64,000 bases of DNA from positions 1 through 64,000 of the forward strand of contig CAYUVK010000013.1 of NCBI GenBank assembly GCA_964448105.1, given 5' to 3'. Position 1 is the first letter of the stretch. Each line of letters starts with the position of its first letter. Below, one piece after another: positions 52,015 to 59,723 of this stretch. The notes under the pieces are model-generated. The model searched no databases. It was not told where the DNA came from and saw nothing but the letters and a program-made list of their open reading frames with translations. The translations under genes and the position numbers were made by a program. The stretch comes from CAVQBP01 sp964448105. GTDB taxonomy: Bacteria > Bacteroidota > Ignavibacteria > Ignavibacteriales > Ignavibacteriaceae.

Positions 52015-52045
52015 TTGACAAGTGCACATTCGTTCACTATATTTG
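52015..52045 (+). promoter_or_regulatory. Promoter of lexA
   Basis: TTGACA at 52015-52020 and TATATT at 52038-52043 are 17 bases apart (sigma-70 form). The same stretch reads TTG-N20-TATATTTG (Bacteroidota form). The expected start at about 52050-52052 leaves a leader of about 15 nt without a Shine-Dalgarno sequence. Confidence 0.6.
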
Positions 52046-52053
52046 TAGTGAAC
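52032..52053. promoter_or_regulatory. lexA: LexA operator candidate (SOS box) over the lexA promoter
   Basis: Perfect inverted repeat GTTCACTA-6-TAGTGAAC that covers the -10/-7 box of the promoter just described and ends 13 bp before the lexA start. Its position is that of an autoregulatory LexA site. The sequence differs from the E. coli and Bacillus boxes, as is usual across phyla. Confidence 0.6.
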
Positions 52054-52066
52054 AATTGAGCACTAT

Positions 52067-52714
52067 ATGAAAAACCAATTAACCGATAGACAGCAAGAAA
52101 TTCTCTCCTTCATATCACAGTTCCGGGAAGCAAACGGGTATCCTCCGACTTTAAGGGAAATAGGGAAGAAATTCGATATATCCTCTACTTTTGGAGTTAA
52201 AAGACACCTGGATGCCTTGGTTAAAAAAGGATACCTAAATATTGAAAGCAATGCCAGCAGGGGAATTAGTCATATTCATAATATCAATTCTGCACAGAGC
52301 ATCAATTTTAACCAGGTTGATGAATTGTTCAGAAAGATACCGGTAGTTGGAAGGGTTGCGGCCGGTTCACCTATATTAGCCATTGAAAATATTGAAGGCA
52401 GTGTTGTTATAGATAATTCATTTATGAAAAAATCCGATGACTGTTTTGCTCTTAAAGTTAAAGGTGACAGTATGATTAATGCTGGAATATTTGAAGGAGA
52501 CCTCGTTATAGTTTCACCTAGTAAAGAAAGTGCAAACGGAGATACAGTTGTTGCCCGTCTTGATGATGAGGTTACGGTTAAAACTTTAGAAAAGAAAAAC
52601 AATAAAATTAGGTTAATCCCCGAAAATGAAAACTACAAACCAATTGAAGTTGATGATAAAAAAGAATTTTCAATTGTCGGGAAAGTAGTTGGTGTTATTA
52701 GATGGTTTAATTAA
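52067..52714 (+). CDS. lexA: LexA repressor
   Basis: 215 residues. Winged-helix DNA-binding domain at about 1-65 (LTDRQQEILSFISQFREANG, PPTLREIGKKFDISS). Linker with the Ala-Gly cleavage site (VAAGSP). S24 peptidase domain with catalytic serine in KGDSM and lysine in DEVTVKTL. It represses the SOS genes until RecA-stimulated self-cleavage. It is autoregulated through the palindrome at 52032-52053 and heads a tight operon with the WYL-like and nuclease-like genes (12 and 17 bp gaps). Confidence 0.95.
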   Translation: MKNQLTDRQQEILSFISQFREANGYPPTLREIGKKFDISSTFGVKRHLDALVKKGYLNIESNASRGISHIHNINSAQSINFNQVDELFRKIPVVGRVAAGSPILAIENIEGSVVIDNSFMKKSDDCFALKVKGDSMINAGIFEGDLVIVSPSKESANGDTVVARLDDEVTVKTLEKKNNKIRLIPENENYKPIEVDDKKEFSIVGKVVGVIRWFN

Positions 52715-52726
52715 AAGAGGTTTTAT

Positions 52727-52975
52727 ATGAAATCGGAAATTTTTACAAGAGCAATTTATAACCGCAATACAGTTAAGTTTTTATACATGCTGAACGAAGT
52801 AACTATAGATCCGTATTTTATTTCACTGAATAAATCCGGGAAAAAAATTATTTATGGAAAAGCATATAATTCAAGTGAAATAAGAAAATTTGATTTCGAT
52901 AAAATTGTAAATATAAAAGTATTAAAGCAAAATAAGTTTTCTCCAATTATACCTATCATAGCTCAAATGAACTAA
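52727..52975 (+). CDS. Stand-alone mini WYL-domain-like protein
   Basis: 82 residues, 12 bp after lexA. The order of conserved patches (AIYNRNTVKFLYML, VTIDPYFISLNKSGKKIIYG, RKFDFDKIVNIKVL) follows the WYL domain: I-x-x-A-I-x-x-R-x-x-V-x-F-x-Y, then x-x-P-Y-x-L, then R-x-F-x-x-x-K-I-x-x-I. WYL domains sense ligands or nucleic acid in regulators of DNA-damage and phage-defence systems, but usually with a helix-turn-helix attached, which is absent here. Position behind lexA suggests damage-inducible expression. The family call is by pattern only. Confidence 0.55.
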   Translation: MKSEIFTRAIYNRNTVKFLYMLNEVTIDPYFISLNKSGKKIIYGKAYNSSEIRKFDFDKIVNIKVLKQNKFSPIIPIIAQMN

Positions 52976-52992
52976 AAGATAGGAGGTATAAG

Positions 52993-53424
52993 ATGATGAA
53001 TACAATAAAAAGAAGAAATATAGATTTATTAGTTGAAGAATTTTGGAAACAGGGATATTTAACAATCAGCCGTAAATTCGGAACATATCTGCCGGAACCT
53101 TCGAAAGTTGGAGTCTTTGAAGTAGATATTGTTGCAAGACAAAGAAAGAATTATGCTATCGGTATTACTTTAAATTATGCTGATCTTAATGATCCTTCGT
53201 TAATTGATAAATTAAATTACCTTGCAACCAGGCAGACTAAATATTCAAATAAAAGAGTCGTACTGTTTGTTGGTGTACCGACAGGTTTTTATAAAAATGC
53301 AAAAGCATTAATTGATATATTAAATCCCGAAATAAGGAATAACATAAAATTATTTGAGATTATTGATAGGTCAATGATTTCAACAAGTAGAATAAAAAAG
53401 AAAGAAAAAGTCCTATTTTCATAA
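52993..53424 (+). CDS. Restriction-endonuclease-like-fold protein, probably inactive
   Basis: 143 residues, AGGAGG before two consecutive ATG codons (52993 or 52996), 17 bp after the WYL-like gene. WKQGYLTISRKFGTYLPEP followed by FEVDIVARQRKNYAIGITL has the layout of PD-(D/E)xK folds (G-x-x--R--x..G-x-x-E-(x)D-I-V-A-...-x-E-x-K). The first acidic pair is present (FEVDIVA), but the E-x-K is replaced by GIT, so cleavage is doubtful. Then LDKLNYLATRQTK and RVVLFVGVP follow as the remaining helix and strand. No exact family recognised. Its place in a lexA operon suggests a part in DNA repair or defence. Confidence 0.5.
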   Translation: MMNTIKRRNIDLLVEEFWKQGYLTISRKFGTYLPEPSKVGVFEVDIVARQRKNYAIGITLNYADLNDPSLIDKLNYLATRQTKYSNKRVVLFVGVPTGFYKNAKALIDILNPEIRNNIKLFEIIDRSMISTSRIKKKEKVLFS

Positions 53425-53822
53425 TTACTCAATAAATTTGAGTAGAAAATCATTTCCAATTTAGGTTAAGTTTTTAAACTTTATTAAGGTTGAAAAGCTT
53501 AGCATTATCTTTAAATATCAAATCATAATTAACATACAATTATATTAAAATAAACACGAAGAAGTTTTTTCCCTTTTGAATTTTTACTTTTTCAGCTGGA
53601 GGCTGATCTCCTCCAAATAAGGATGAGCCTATGGCTCAAGCCTTTTGGCTGAGACTTTTGACTTACCATAATATTTTATAAACCTTACCCTGTTTTTACC
53701 TTTTATTATAAAATTACTCTTTACTATTTTTACCAGGATATAATTTATGAATATTAACAATTCTTGACATTAAATTTACATAAGGGTAATTTTACATGTT
53801 TTATCAAATTTTAGGATAGAAT
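53425..53822. other. Intergenic region with a hairpin cluster (53592-53652)
   Basis: Between the lexA operon and uppS. At 53592-53652 there are three successive hairpins: TGGAGG-7-CCTCCA (53597-53615), TGAGCC-3-GGCTCA (53624-53638) and AGCC-TTTT-GGCT (53639-53650). TCAGC at 53592-53596 can instead pair with GCTGA at 53648-53652, closing the cluster. GC content is higher than around it. It may terminate the lexA operon or be a dispersed repeat. The rest is AT-rich without visible structure. Confidence 0.45.
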
Positions 53823-54644
53823 TTGGGTAAAGTAGAAATAGTATCCGATGAAAAACTTCAAAATGAGCTCAAAAAATCTGGGGAAATTCCTGTTCATATT
53901 GCAATTATAATGGATGGAAACGGGAGATGGGCAAGGAAAAGAGGGCTTCCACGGGTAGCAGGACATAAGAGGGGGGTTGAAACCGTAAAAGATATCGTTA
54001 AAGCTTGTGCTCAAATTGGAGTGAAGTATTTAACTCTTTATACTTTTTCCACCGAAAATTGGAACCGGCCCAAAGATGAAGTTTCTACTCTAATGCAGTT
54101 GCTTGTGAGAACTCTTAGAAAAGAAGTAAATGAACTAAATGAAAACGATGTAAAACTAACTACAATAGGAGATGTAAAAGCACTTCCGTTTGAAGTACAG
54201 AAAGAGCTGGATGATTCGATTGAAAAAACAAAGAATAATAAAAAAATGACATTGAATTTAGCACTTAGCTACAGTGGAAGGTGGGAACTTCTAAAAGCAA
54301 TAAAGGAAATAAGCCGCCAGGTAGCTGATGGCAATTTAAATGTTAGTGATATAAGTGAAGAATGTATATCCGGTTTTTTAAATACAAAAAATATTCCCGA
54401 TCCGGATTTATTAATTAGAACTAGTGGAGAGTTTCGCGTAAGTAATTTTTTATTATGGCAAATTGCTTATACCGAATTTTTCATTTCAGATGTATACTGG
54501 CCGGAATTTAAAAGAAAAGATCTTTATCAAGCAATAAAAAATTTTCAGGGCAGGGAACGAAGATTTGGGAAAGTTAGTGAACAAATTCAAAAAAATAAAA
54601 AAGGTTTAAAGAATGTTTCAGGCCTCTCCAAAGAGAAAATATAA
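53823..54644 (+). CDS. uppS: Undecaprenyl diphosphate synthase
   Basis: 273 residues from a TTG start (53823) with AGGA eight bases upstream; no ATG exists before the active site. cis-prenyltransferase motifs in order: HIAIIMDGNGRWARKRGLPR (catalytic aspartate), AGHKRGVE, LTLYTFSTENWNRP, LNLALSYSGRWEL, PDLLIRTSGEFRVSNFLLW and YTEFFISDVYWPEF. It condenses isopentenyl units to the C55 lipid carrier of peptidoglycan and O-antigen synthesis. Note that RVSNFLLW has V where most have L and lacks any loss of the key arginine. The 3' end overlaps bamA by 32 bp. Confidence 0.95.
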   Translation: MGKVEIVSDEKLQNELKKSGEIPVHIAIIMDGNGRWARKRGLPRVAGHKRGVETVKDIVKACAQIGVKYLTLYTFSTENWNRPKDEVSTLMQLLVRTLRKEVNELNENDVKLTTIGDVKALPFEVQKELDDSIEKTKNNKKMTLNLALSYSGRWELLKAIKEISRQVADGNLNVSDISEECISGFLNTKNIPDPDLLIRTSGEFRVSNFLLWQIAYTEFFISDVYWPEFKRKDLYQAIKNFQGRERRFGKVSEQIQKNKKGLKNVSGLSKEKI

Positions 54645-57123
54645 ATTTTTAATCCCTCTATTAATTATTAGTTTCCATTCTGTAGTTTTTCCTCAGGTTA
54701 CTAATCCTGTTACATATAAAATATTGGGGATTTCTGTTGAGGGAAACAAAACTGCAGATGCAAACACTATAATTGTTAACAGCGGTTTAAAGGTAGGAGA
54801 TGAAATCCAGGTTCCTGGCGACCAAACTTTAAATGCAATTAAGAATTTATGGAATCTAAGTATCTTTTCGGATGTACAAATTTTGGAAGATAAAAAAGTA
54901 GGCAATGGTATTTTTATTACAATAAAAGTTACCGAATATTCGCGCATTGAGAAAACAGTAATCGAAGGAAACGACGAATTAAGTACTAGCGATATTGAAG
55001 AGAAAATCCATTTCGGCAGGGGGCAAATCCTTACGCCTGAAGAAGTAAATAATTTAAAGTTAAGAATTTTAAAGATGTACGAAGATGACGGCTATTTGAA
55101 TGCAAAAGTTGAACCGAAATATTATGTCTATTTCACTGCCGATACATCAGAAGATAAAATAACTGTAATTTGGAGAAATGAGAAAGATTTCTCGGATGAA
55201 TACAGATTAGACTATGATAAAGATGATGTCTCTTCATATAACTTAATACCAAAAATTAAAGACCGTATTCTTCTTAAAATAGATATACAGGAGAATGATA
55301 AAGTAACTGTGAGACATATAGAGTTTAAAGGGAACAAAGCTTTTGAGGATGGTGATTTAAGAGGGGCAATGGATGAAATAGAAGAAGCTAAATGGTGGAA
55401 GTTCTGGAGCAGCGCCAAGTTTGATAAGGAAAAATTTGAAAAAGATAAAAAATCAATCCGGGATTTTTATTTAAAGAACGGTTATAGAGATGCGGAAATT
55501 ATTTCCGATTCGCTAATTTATTCAAATAATAAGCAAGATCTTACTATTTTAATTGATGTATACGAAGGGCCTCAATATAAAGTTAGAAATATAACTTGGG
55601 AAGGGAATACTATTTATCCTGCGTCGGTTCTTACAGAGAGATTGGACTTTAAAAAAGGCGATATATTTAATTACGAAAAATTTGAGAGAAATTTACATGG
55701 AAATGAAAATCAAACCGATGTAACCTCATTATATCTGGATAACGGGTATTTAACTTTTAATCTGGATGAATCGGAAACGAAAGTTGGGAAAGATTCAATA
55801 GATATTGATATTAAAATAGATGAAAAAAATCAATTTAAAATCGGACGCGTTGATATAGCCGGTAACGATAAGACGAGGGACAAGGTTATCCGGCGTGAAC
55901 TTTATTCGATCCCGGGGGATTATTTTAACCGTGCTCTTTTAATCCGGAGTATACAGCAATTAGCAAATCTAAAATATTTTAATGTTGAAAAACTTTATGG
56001 TCCGGATGCTGTAAATTATAAATTGGCTAATGACAGTACTGTAAATGTTTCTTTTACGGTCGAAGAAAAATCTAGTGATTATCTGAACGCCTCGGTAGGT
56101 TACAGCGGGTCTTTTGGATTTAGTGGTGCAGTAGGTGTAACACTTTCGAATTTTGCCATAGATAAACCGTTTTCCCTTGGTGGAGGACAAGTATTGAGTT
56201 TTAACTGGCAATTCGGTGTCGGAAGTCTTTATAGAACTTTTTCATTAGGTTTTACGGAACCATGGTTATTTGATACTCCTACTTTGTTAGGCTTCGAAGT
56301 TTTTGATACTCGTGAACAGTATAATTTCGATTTGCGCCAATCCGGTGGAACAATAAGACTTGGACGAAGGTTAAAATGGCCTGATGATTTTTTTAATGTA
56401 CAGGGATTTTTCAGGTACCAATACAATGATATTCTAAATGGCTTAGGTGTTTATCCTGAAGGTATTAGCCATCAATATACGCTTGGTGCTACAATATCTA
56501 GAAGGGATATAGATAACCCGATTTTCCCCTCAAAGGGTTCGAATTTAACTTTCAGCGCTGAATTATCGGGCGGTCCTTTTTTACCCGGTGATGTTGATTA
56601 TTATAAATTAGGTTTTACTTCGGAATGGTATAAAAGACTATTCAACTCAAACCGGATTGCTCTTTACACGGTTGCTAACTTAGGATATTTGCAGGAATTA
56701 AATGAAGCAACAAAAACTAAAATTAATCCTTATGATAAATTTTATATGGGTGGAAATGGTCTTTATATAGCAACAGAACCTTTAAGAGGATACGATGATA
56801 GAAGCATCGGTCCTACAAATAGCGCAGGGCAGGTTATTGGCGGAAGAGTTATGGAAAGATATACTGCCGAATTAAGATTGGCGGTAACTTTGGAACCAAT
56901 GCCTCTTTATGTACTTGCTTTTGCTGAAGCCGGAAATGTTTTTGAAAACTTTAACAAAACTGATATTTTTAACCTTAGAAGATCTGTCGGTTTTGGTGCA
57001 CGAATCTTAATTAACCCGATTGGTCTAATTGGATTTGATCTTGGTTACGGGTTCGATCGAAAAGCAGTTGACGGGAATGATCCTTCATGGCTTTTCCATT
57101 TCCAATTCGGTAAAGGATTTTAA
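54613..57123 (+). CDS. bamA: Outer membrane protein assembly factor BamA
   Basis: 836 residues. Signal peptide at about 10-28 (FLIPLLIISFHSVVFPQ). Five POTRA domains span about 32-440 (YKILGISVEGNKTADANTII, YSRIEKTVIEGNDELSTSDI, VTVRHIEFKGNKAFEDGDLR, YKVRNITWEGNTIYPASVL, FKIGRVDIAGNDKTRDKVIR). The Omp85 barrel follows, with the conserved RGYDDRSIGP (VRGF/Y lock of strand 6 loop) and terminal FGKGF. It folds and inserts outer-membrane proteins. The start overlaps uppS, so the two are translationally linked. The ompH genes downstream complete the usual assembly block. Confidence 0.95.
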   Translation: MFQASPKRKYKFLIPLLIISFHSVVFPQVTNPVTYKILGISVEGNKTADANTIIVNSGLKVGDEIQVPGDQTLNAIKNLWNLSIFSDVQILEDKKVGNGIFITIKVTEYSRIEKTVIEGNDELSTSDIEEKIHFGRGQILTPEEVNNLKLRILKMYEDDGYLNAKVEPKYYVYFTADTSEDKITVIWRNEKDFSDEYRLDYDKDDVSSYNLIPKIKDRILLKIDIQENDKVTVRHIEFKGNKAFEDGDLRGAMDEIEEAKWWKFWSSAKFDKEKFEKDKKSIRDFYLKNGYRDAEIISDSLIYSNNKQDLTILIDVYEGPQYKVRNITWEGNTIYPASVLTERLDFKKGDIFNYEKFERNLHGNENQTDVTSLYLDNGYLTFNLDESETKVGKDSIDIDIKIDEKNQFKIGRVDIAGNDKTRDKVIRRELYSIPGDYFNRALLIRSIQQLANLKYFNVEKLYGPDAVNYKLANDSTVNVSFTVEEKSSDYLNASVGYSGSFGFSGAVGVTLSNFAIDKPFSLGGGQVLSFNWQFGVGSLYRTFSLGFTEPWLFDTPTLLGFEVFDTREQYNFDLRQSGGTIRLGRRLKWPDDFFNVQGFFRYQYNDILNGLGVYPEGISHQYTLGATISRRDIDNPIFPSKGSNLTFSAELSGGPFLPGDVDYYKLGFTSEWYKRLFNSNRIALYTVANLGYLQELNEATKTKINPYDKFYMGGNGLYIATEPLRGYDDRSIGPTNSAGQVIGGRVMERYTAELRLAVTLEPMPLYVLAFAEAGNVFENFNKTDIFNLRRSVGFGARILINPIGLIGFDLGYGFDRKAVDGNDPSWLFHFQFGKGF

Positions 57124-57162
57124 TTAATTTATTTTTTTCTAATTAAAGTAGAGGTAGTAATA

Positions 57163-57696
57163 GTGAAAAAATATCTTTTGTTCTTTTCATTCCTGTTATT
57201 AAGCAGCGGATTTGTTCTTGGACAGGAAAGTCAGAAAATCGGTTATGTAGACTCACAGGTAATTTTAACTCAATTGCCTGAAGCTATTAAGGCTCAGGGG
57301 GATCTTGATGCTTTAACAAATAAGTGGACTGCACAGCTGGATAGTATGAATAAAGCTTTACAGCAGTCTTACGAAAATTATCAAAAACAAGCCAACACTA
57401 TGACAGAGGCTAAAAAAACTGCCGCACAACAGGATTTGGTTGAACAACAGCAGGCAATGGAAAATTTCAGAAGGGACAAGTTTGCTCAACAAACCGGTGA
57501 AATTTATAAGAAAAATGAAGAAATATTTGCTCCCATAAAGAAAAAGATTTTCAAAGCGATTGAAGAAATTGCAAAAAAAGAAGGAATGAAATTCGTTTTT
57601 GATAAAGCCGGGGATGTTGTACTTCTTTATGCAGATGCATCTTATGATATTACTTACCAGGTTCTTGATATTTTGAAAAGAGGAGTAGTTAAATAA
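57163..57696 (+). CDS. OmpH/Skp-family periplasmic chaperone (first copy)
   Basis: 177 residues with a GTG start (57163) and GAGG eight bases upstream. A signal peptide (YLLFFSFLLLSSGFVLGQ) is followed by IGYVDSQVILTQLPEA, a long glutamine-rich coiled-coil arm (about 45-125) and the closing strand GMKFVFDKAGDVVLLYA, the usual body-arm-body layout of Skp. These trimers hold unfolded outer-membrane proteins on their way to BamA, encoded 39 bp upstream. It is about 26% longer in the arm region than minimal Skp. Sister of the next gene. Confidence 0.9.
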   Translation: MKKYLLFFSFLLLSSGFVLGQESQKIGYVDSQVILTQLPEAIKAQGDLDALTNKWTAQLDSMNKALQQSYENYQKQANTMTEAKKTAAQQDLVEQQQAMENFRRDKFAQQTGEIYKKNEEIFAPIKKKIFKAIEEIAKKEGMKFVFDKAGDVVLLYADASYDITYQVLDILKRGVVK

Positions 57697-57792
57697 TAAT
57701 TGCAGTTGTTGTGATTTTAAAAAAGTAACTAAAATTATTGTTATATGAATTTCAATAACGCAAATGATTTTTATTAAAACGCTATTCGGGTA

Positions 57793-57826
57793 AATCGCAG
57801 CATGGATAATATTCTATGTTGCGATT
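57793..57826. other. Hairpin between the two ompH genes
   Basis: AATCGCAGCAT pairs with ATGTTGCGATT (11 bp, one G-T wobble) around a 12-nt loop. It lies in the 211-bp gap between the two ompH copies and may be a processing site or partial terminator; no U-tract follows. Confidence 0.45.
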
Positions 57827-57907
57827 ATATCCAAAAGGTTTTTAACTTAGCTAAGTCAAAAAATTTCCCTATCATAATAAAGCATTTTATGCTTTGAAAG
57901 ATTTGAT

Positions 57908-58429
57908 ATGAAGAGATTAATTCTTATCCTTTTCGGAGGACTATTTATTTTTGCCGGCAATTCATTAGCTCAATTAAAAATTGGGTTTATAGATTCAAAT
58001 ACTATAATGGATAATCTTACTGATGCACAGGATGCAAGGCAAAAGCTGGATGGTTTAATCCAGGATTGGCAGAAGGAACTTAGCGACTTGCAAAGCCAAT
58101 GGCAGACTAAATATGATGATTATCAAAAACGAAAATTGATAATGACCGATCAAACACGTTCCGATATGGAAGCTGAACTGGTAAAACTTGAACAGCAAAT
58201 AACCGACTATAGAGAAAAAAAATTCGGAACAAACGGTGAATTATTTCAAAAGCAGGATGAATTAATGAAACCGGTTCAAAATAAAGTTTTTAATGCAATC
58301 CAGGATGTTGCCAAAGAAGAAGATCTCGATTTTGTTTTTGATAAAAGCGGCGGGGACGCTATGCTGCTTTACGCGAAAGATCAGTATGATATTACAACTA
58401 AAGTTATGGATAAATTAAAATTAAAGTAG
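57908..58429 (+). CDS. OmpH/Skp-family periplasmic chaperone (second copy)
   Basis: 173 residues, ATG start. A signal peptide (LILILFGGLFIFAGNSLAQ) leads to LKIGFIDSNTIMDNLTDAQD, an alpha-helical arm (about 40-120; WQKELSDLQSQWQTKYDDYQ) and the closing strand DLDFVFDKSGGDAMLLYAKD. It has a shared plan with the preceding copy but clearly diverged sequence, so the duplication is old. It lies four bases before lpxD. No better distinction of function from the first copy can be made. Confidence 0.9.
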   Translation: MKRLILILFGGLFIFAGNSLAQLKIGFIDSNTIMDNLTDAQDARQKLDGLIQDWQKELSDLQSQWQTKYDDYQKRKLIMTDQTRSDMEAELVKLEQQITDYREKKFGTNGELFQKQDELMKPVQNKVFNAIQDVAKEEDLDFVFDKSGGDAMLLYAKDQYDITTKVMDKLKLK

Positions 58430-58433
58430 CTTA

Positions 58434-59498
58434 ATGAATATAACAATTGAAGTAATTTCAGGTTTTATTGGTGGTAAGATTACCGGCGATGAAAAAAAAG
58501 AGATAAATAATGCTGCAAAAATTGAAGAAGCAAAACCCGGCGACTTAACTTTTCTATATCATCCATCCTACGAAAAATATTTCCCTTTAACTAAAGCTAC
58601 AGCAATTGTAGTTAAGCCCGACTTTAAAAAAACAAGAAATGATATTGTATATATTGAAGTACCTGAACCGGATAAAGCTTTTGCGAAAATAATTGTTAAA
58701 TTCTTTTCCCCTAAAATAAATCTTGAAGGAATTGACAAAACCGCTTTTGTTGATCCTTCGGTTAAATTAGGTAATAATACTGCAATTGGGAAAAATGTAG
58801 TTATCTCTGCAGGCTGTAAAATTGGGAAAAATGTTAAAATATTTCATAACGCTGTTATTTTAGAAAATGTGGATATTGGTGATGACTCTATAATTTATCA
58901 AAACGTCAGCATTAGGGAAAATTGTAAAATTGGAGCAAGAGTAATTATTCATGCTAACTCTGTAATTGGTTCCGATGGTTTTGGTTATTATAATGATGAG
59001 AAAGGTGCTTTTCAGAAAATTCCTCAAATTGGAAATGTTGTTTTGGAAGATGATGTTGAAATCGGATCAAACGTTTCAATCGATAGAGCTGCATTAGGTT
59101 CAACAATATTAAAGCGAGGTGTAAAAATAGATAATCTCGTTCAAATAGCACATAATGTCAGCATTGGTGAAGATTCCGCTGTAGCTTCTCAAACCGGGAT
59201 TTCAGGAAGTACAAAAATTGGGAAACATGTTTTACTTGCCGGACAGGTCGGTTTAGCCGGCCATATTGAAATTACCGATAATGTTATTATTTATGCTAAA
59301 TCAGGAATTTCGACTAACATAAATAAGCCGGGAACTTATTTTGGTTATCCAGCAAAGGATATAAAAACTTCTTTAAAAATTGAAGCGCATTTAAGAAGGC
59401 TTCCTCAATATGCGGAAAAGATAAAAGAACTTGAAGAACAGATAAAAACTTTAAAAGAATTAATTGTGAAGAATACTGATTCCAATCAAGGTTCTTAA
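58434..59498 (+). CDS. lpxD: UDP-3-O-acylglucosamine N-acyltransferase
   Basis: 354 residues. Third committed step of lipid A synthesis: transfer of a hydroxyacyl chain from ACP to the 2-amino group. The N-terminal uridine-binding domain is at about 1-95 (KPGDLTFLYHPSYEKYF). The left-handed beta-helix of hexapeptide repeats runs from about 100 (VKLGNNTAIGKNVVISAGC onward), including VIGSDGFGYYNDEKGAFQKI and the catalytic-histidine segment NLVQIAHNVSIGE. A C-terminal helix (HLRRLPQYAEKIKELEEQIK) follows. It starts four bases after ompH and is 225 bp from lpxC/fabZ. Confidence 0.95.
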   Translation: MNITIEVISGFIGGKITGDEKKEINNAAKIEEAKPGDLTFLYHPSYEKYFPLTKATAIVVKPDFKKTRNDIVYIEVPEPDKAFAKIIVKFFSPKINLEGIDKTAFVDPSVKLGNNTAIGKNVVISAGCKIGKNVKIFHNAVILENVDIGDDSIIYQNVSIRENCKIGARVIIHANSVIGSDGFGYYNDEKGAFQKIPQIGNVVLEDDVEIGSNVSIDRAALGSTILKRGVKIDNLVQIAHNVSIGEDSAVASQTGISGSTKIGKHVLLAGQVGLAGHIEITDNVIIYAKSGISTNINKPGTYFGYPAKDIKTSLKIEAHLRRLPQYAEKIKELEEQIKTLKELIVKNTDSNQGS

Positions 59499-59723
59499 AC
59501 AATTGAACAATTAATATTCATTCTTATCTCTCATTTTAAATATTTTCTTTAATAAGTATTTAAAAAATCTAAAGCTTTTCGTTTTAATTGAATTTCACAC
59601 GTCAACTTACTATTTTAACCGCATCTTTATGATAGCTAAATGTTTTTAATTTATCCCGAATTATGGTTTAACATAAAATCTGCATAGAGAATAATATTTT
59701 AATAACACATTTAGGAATAACCA

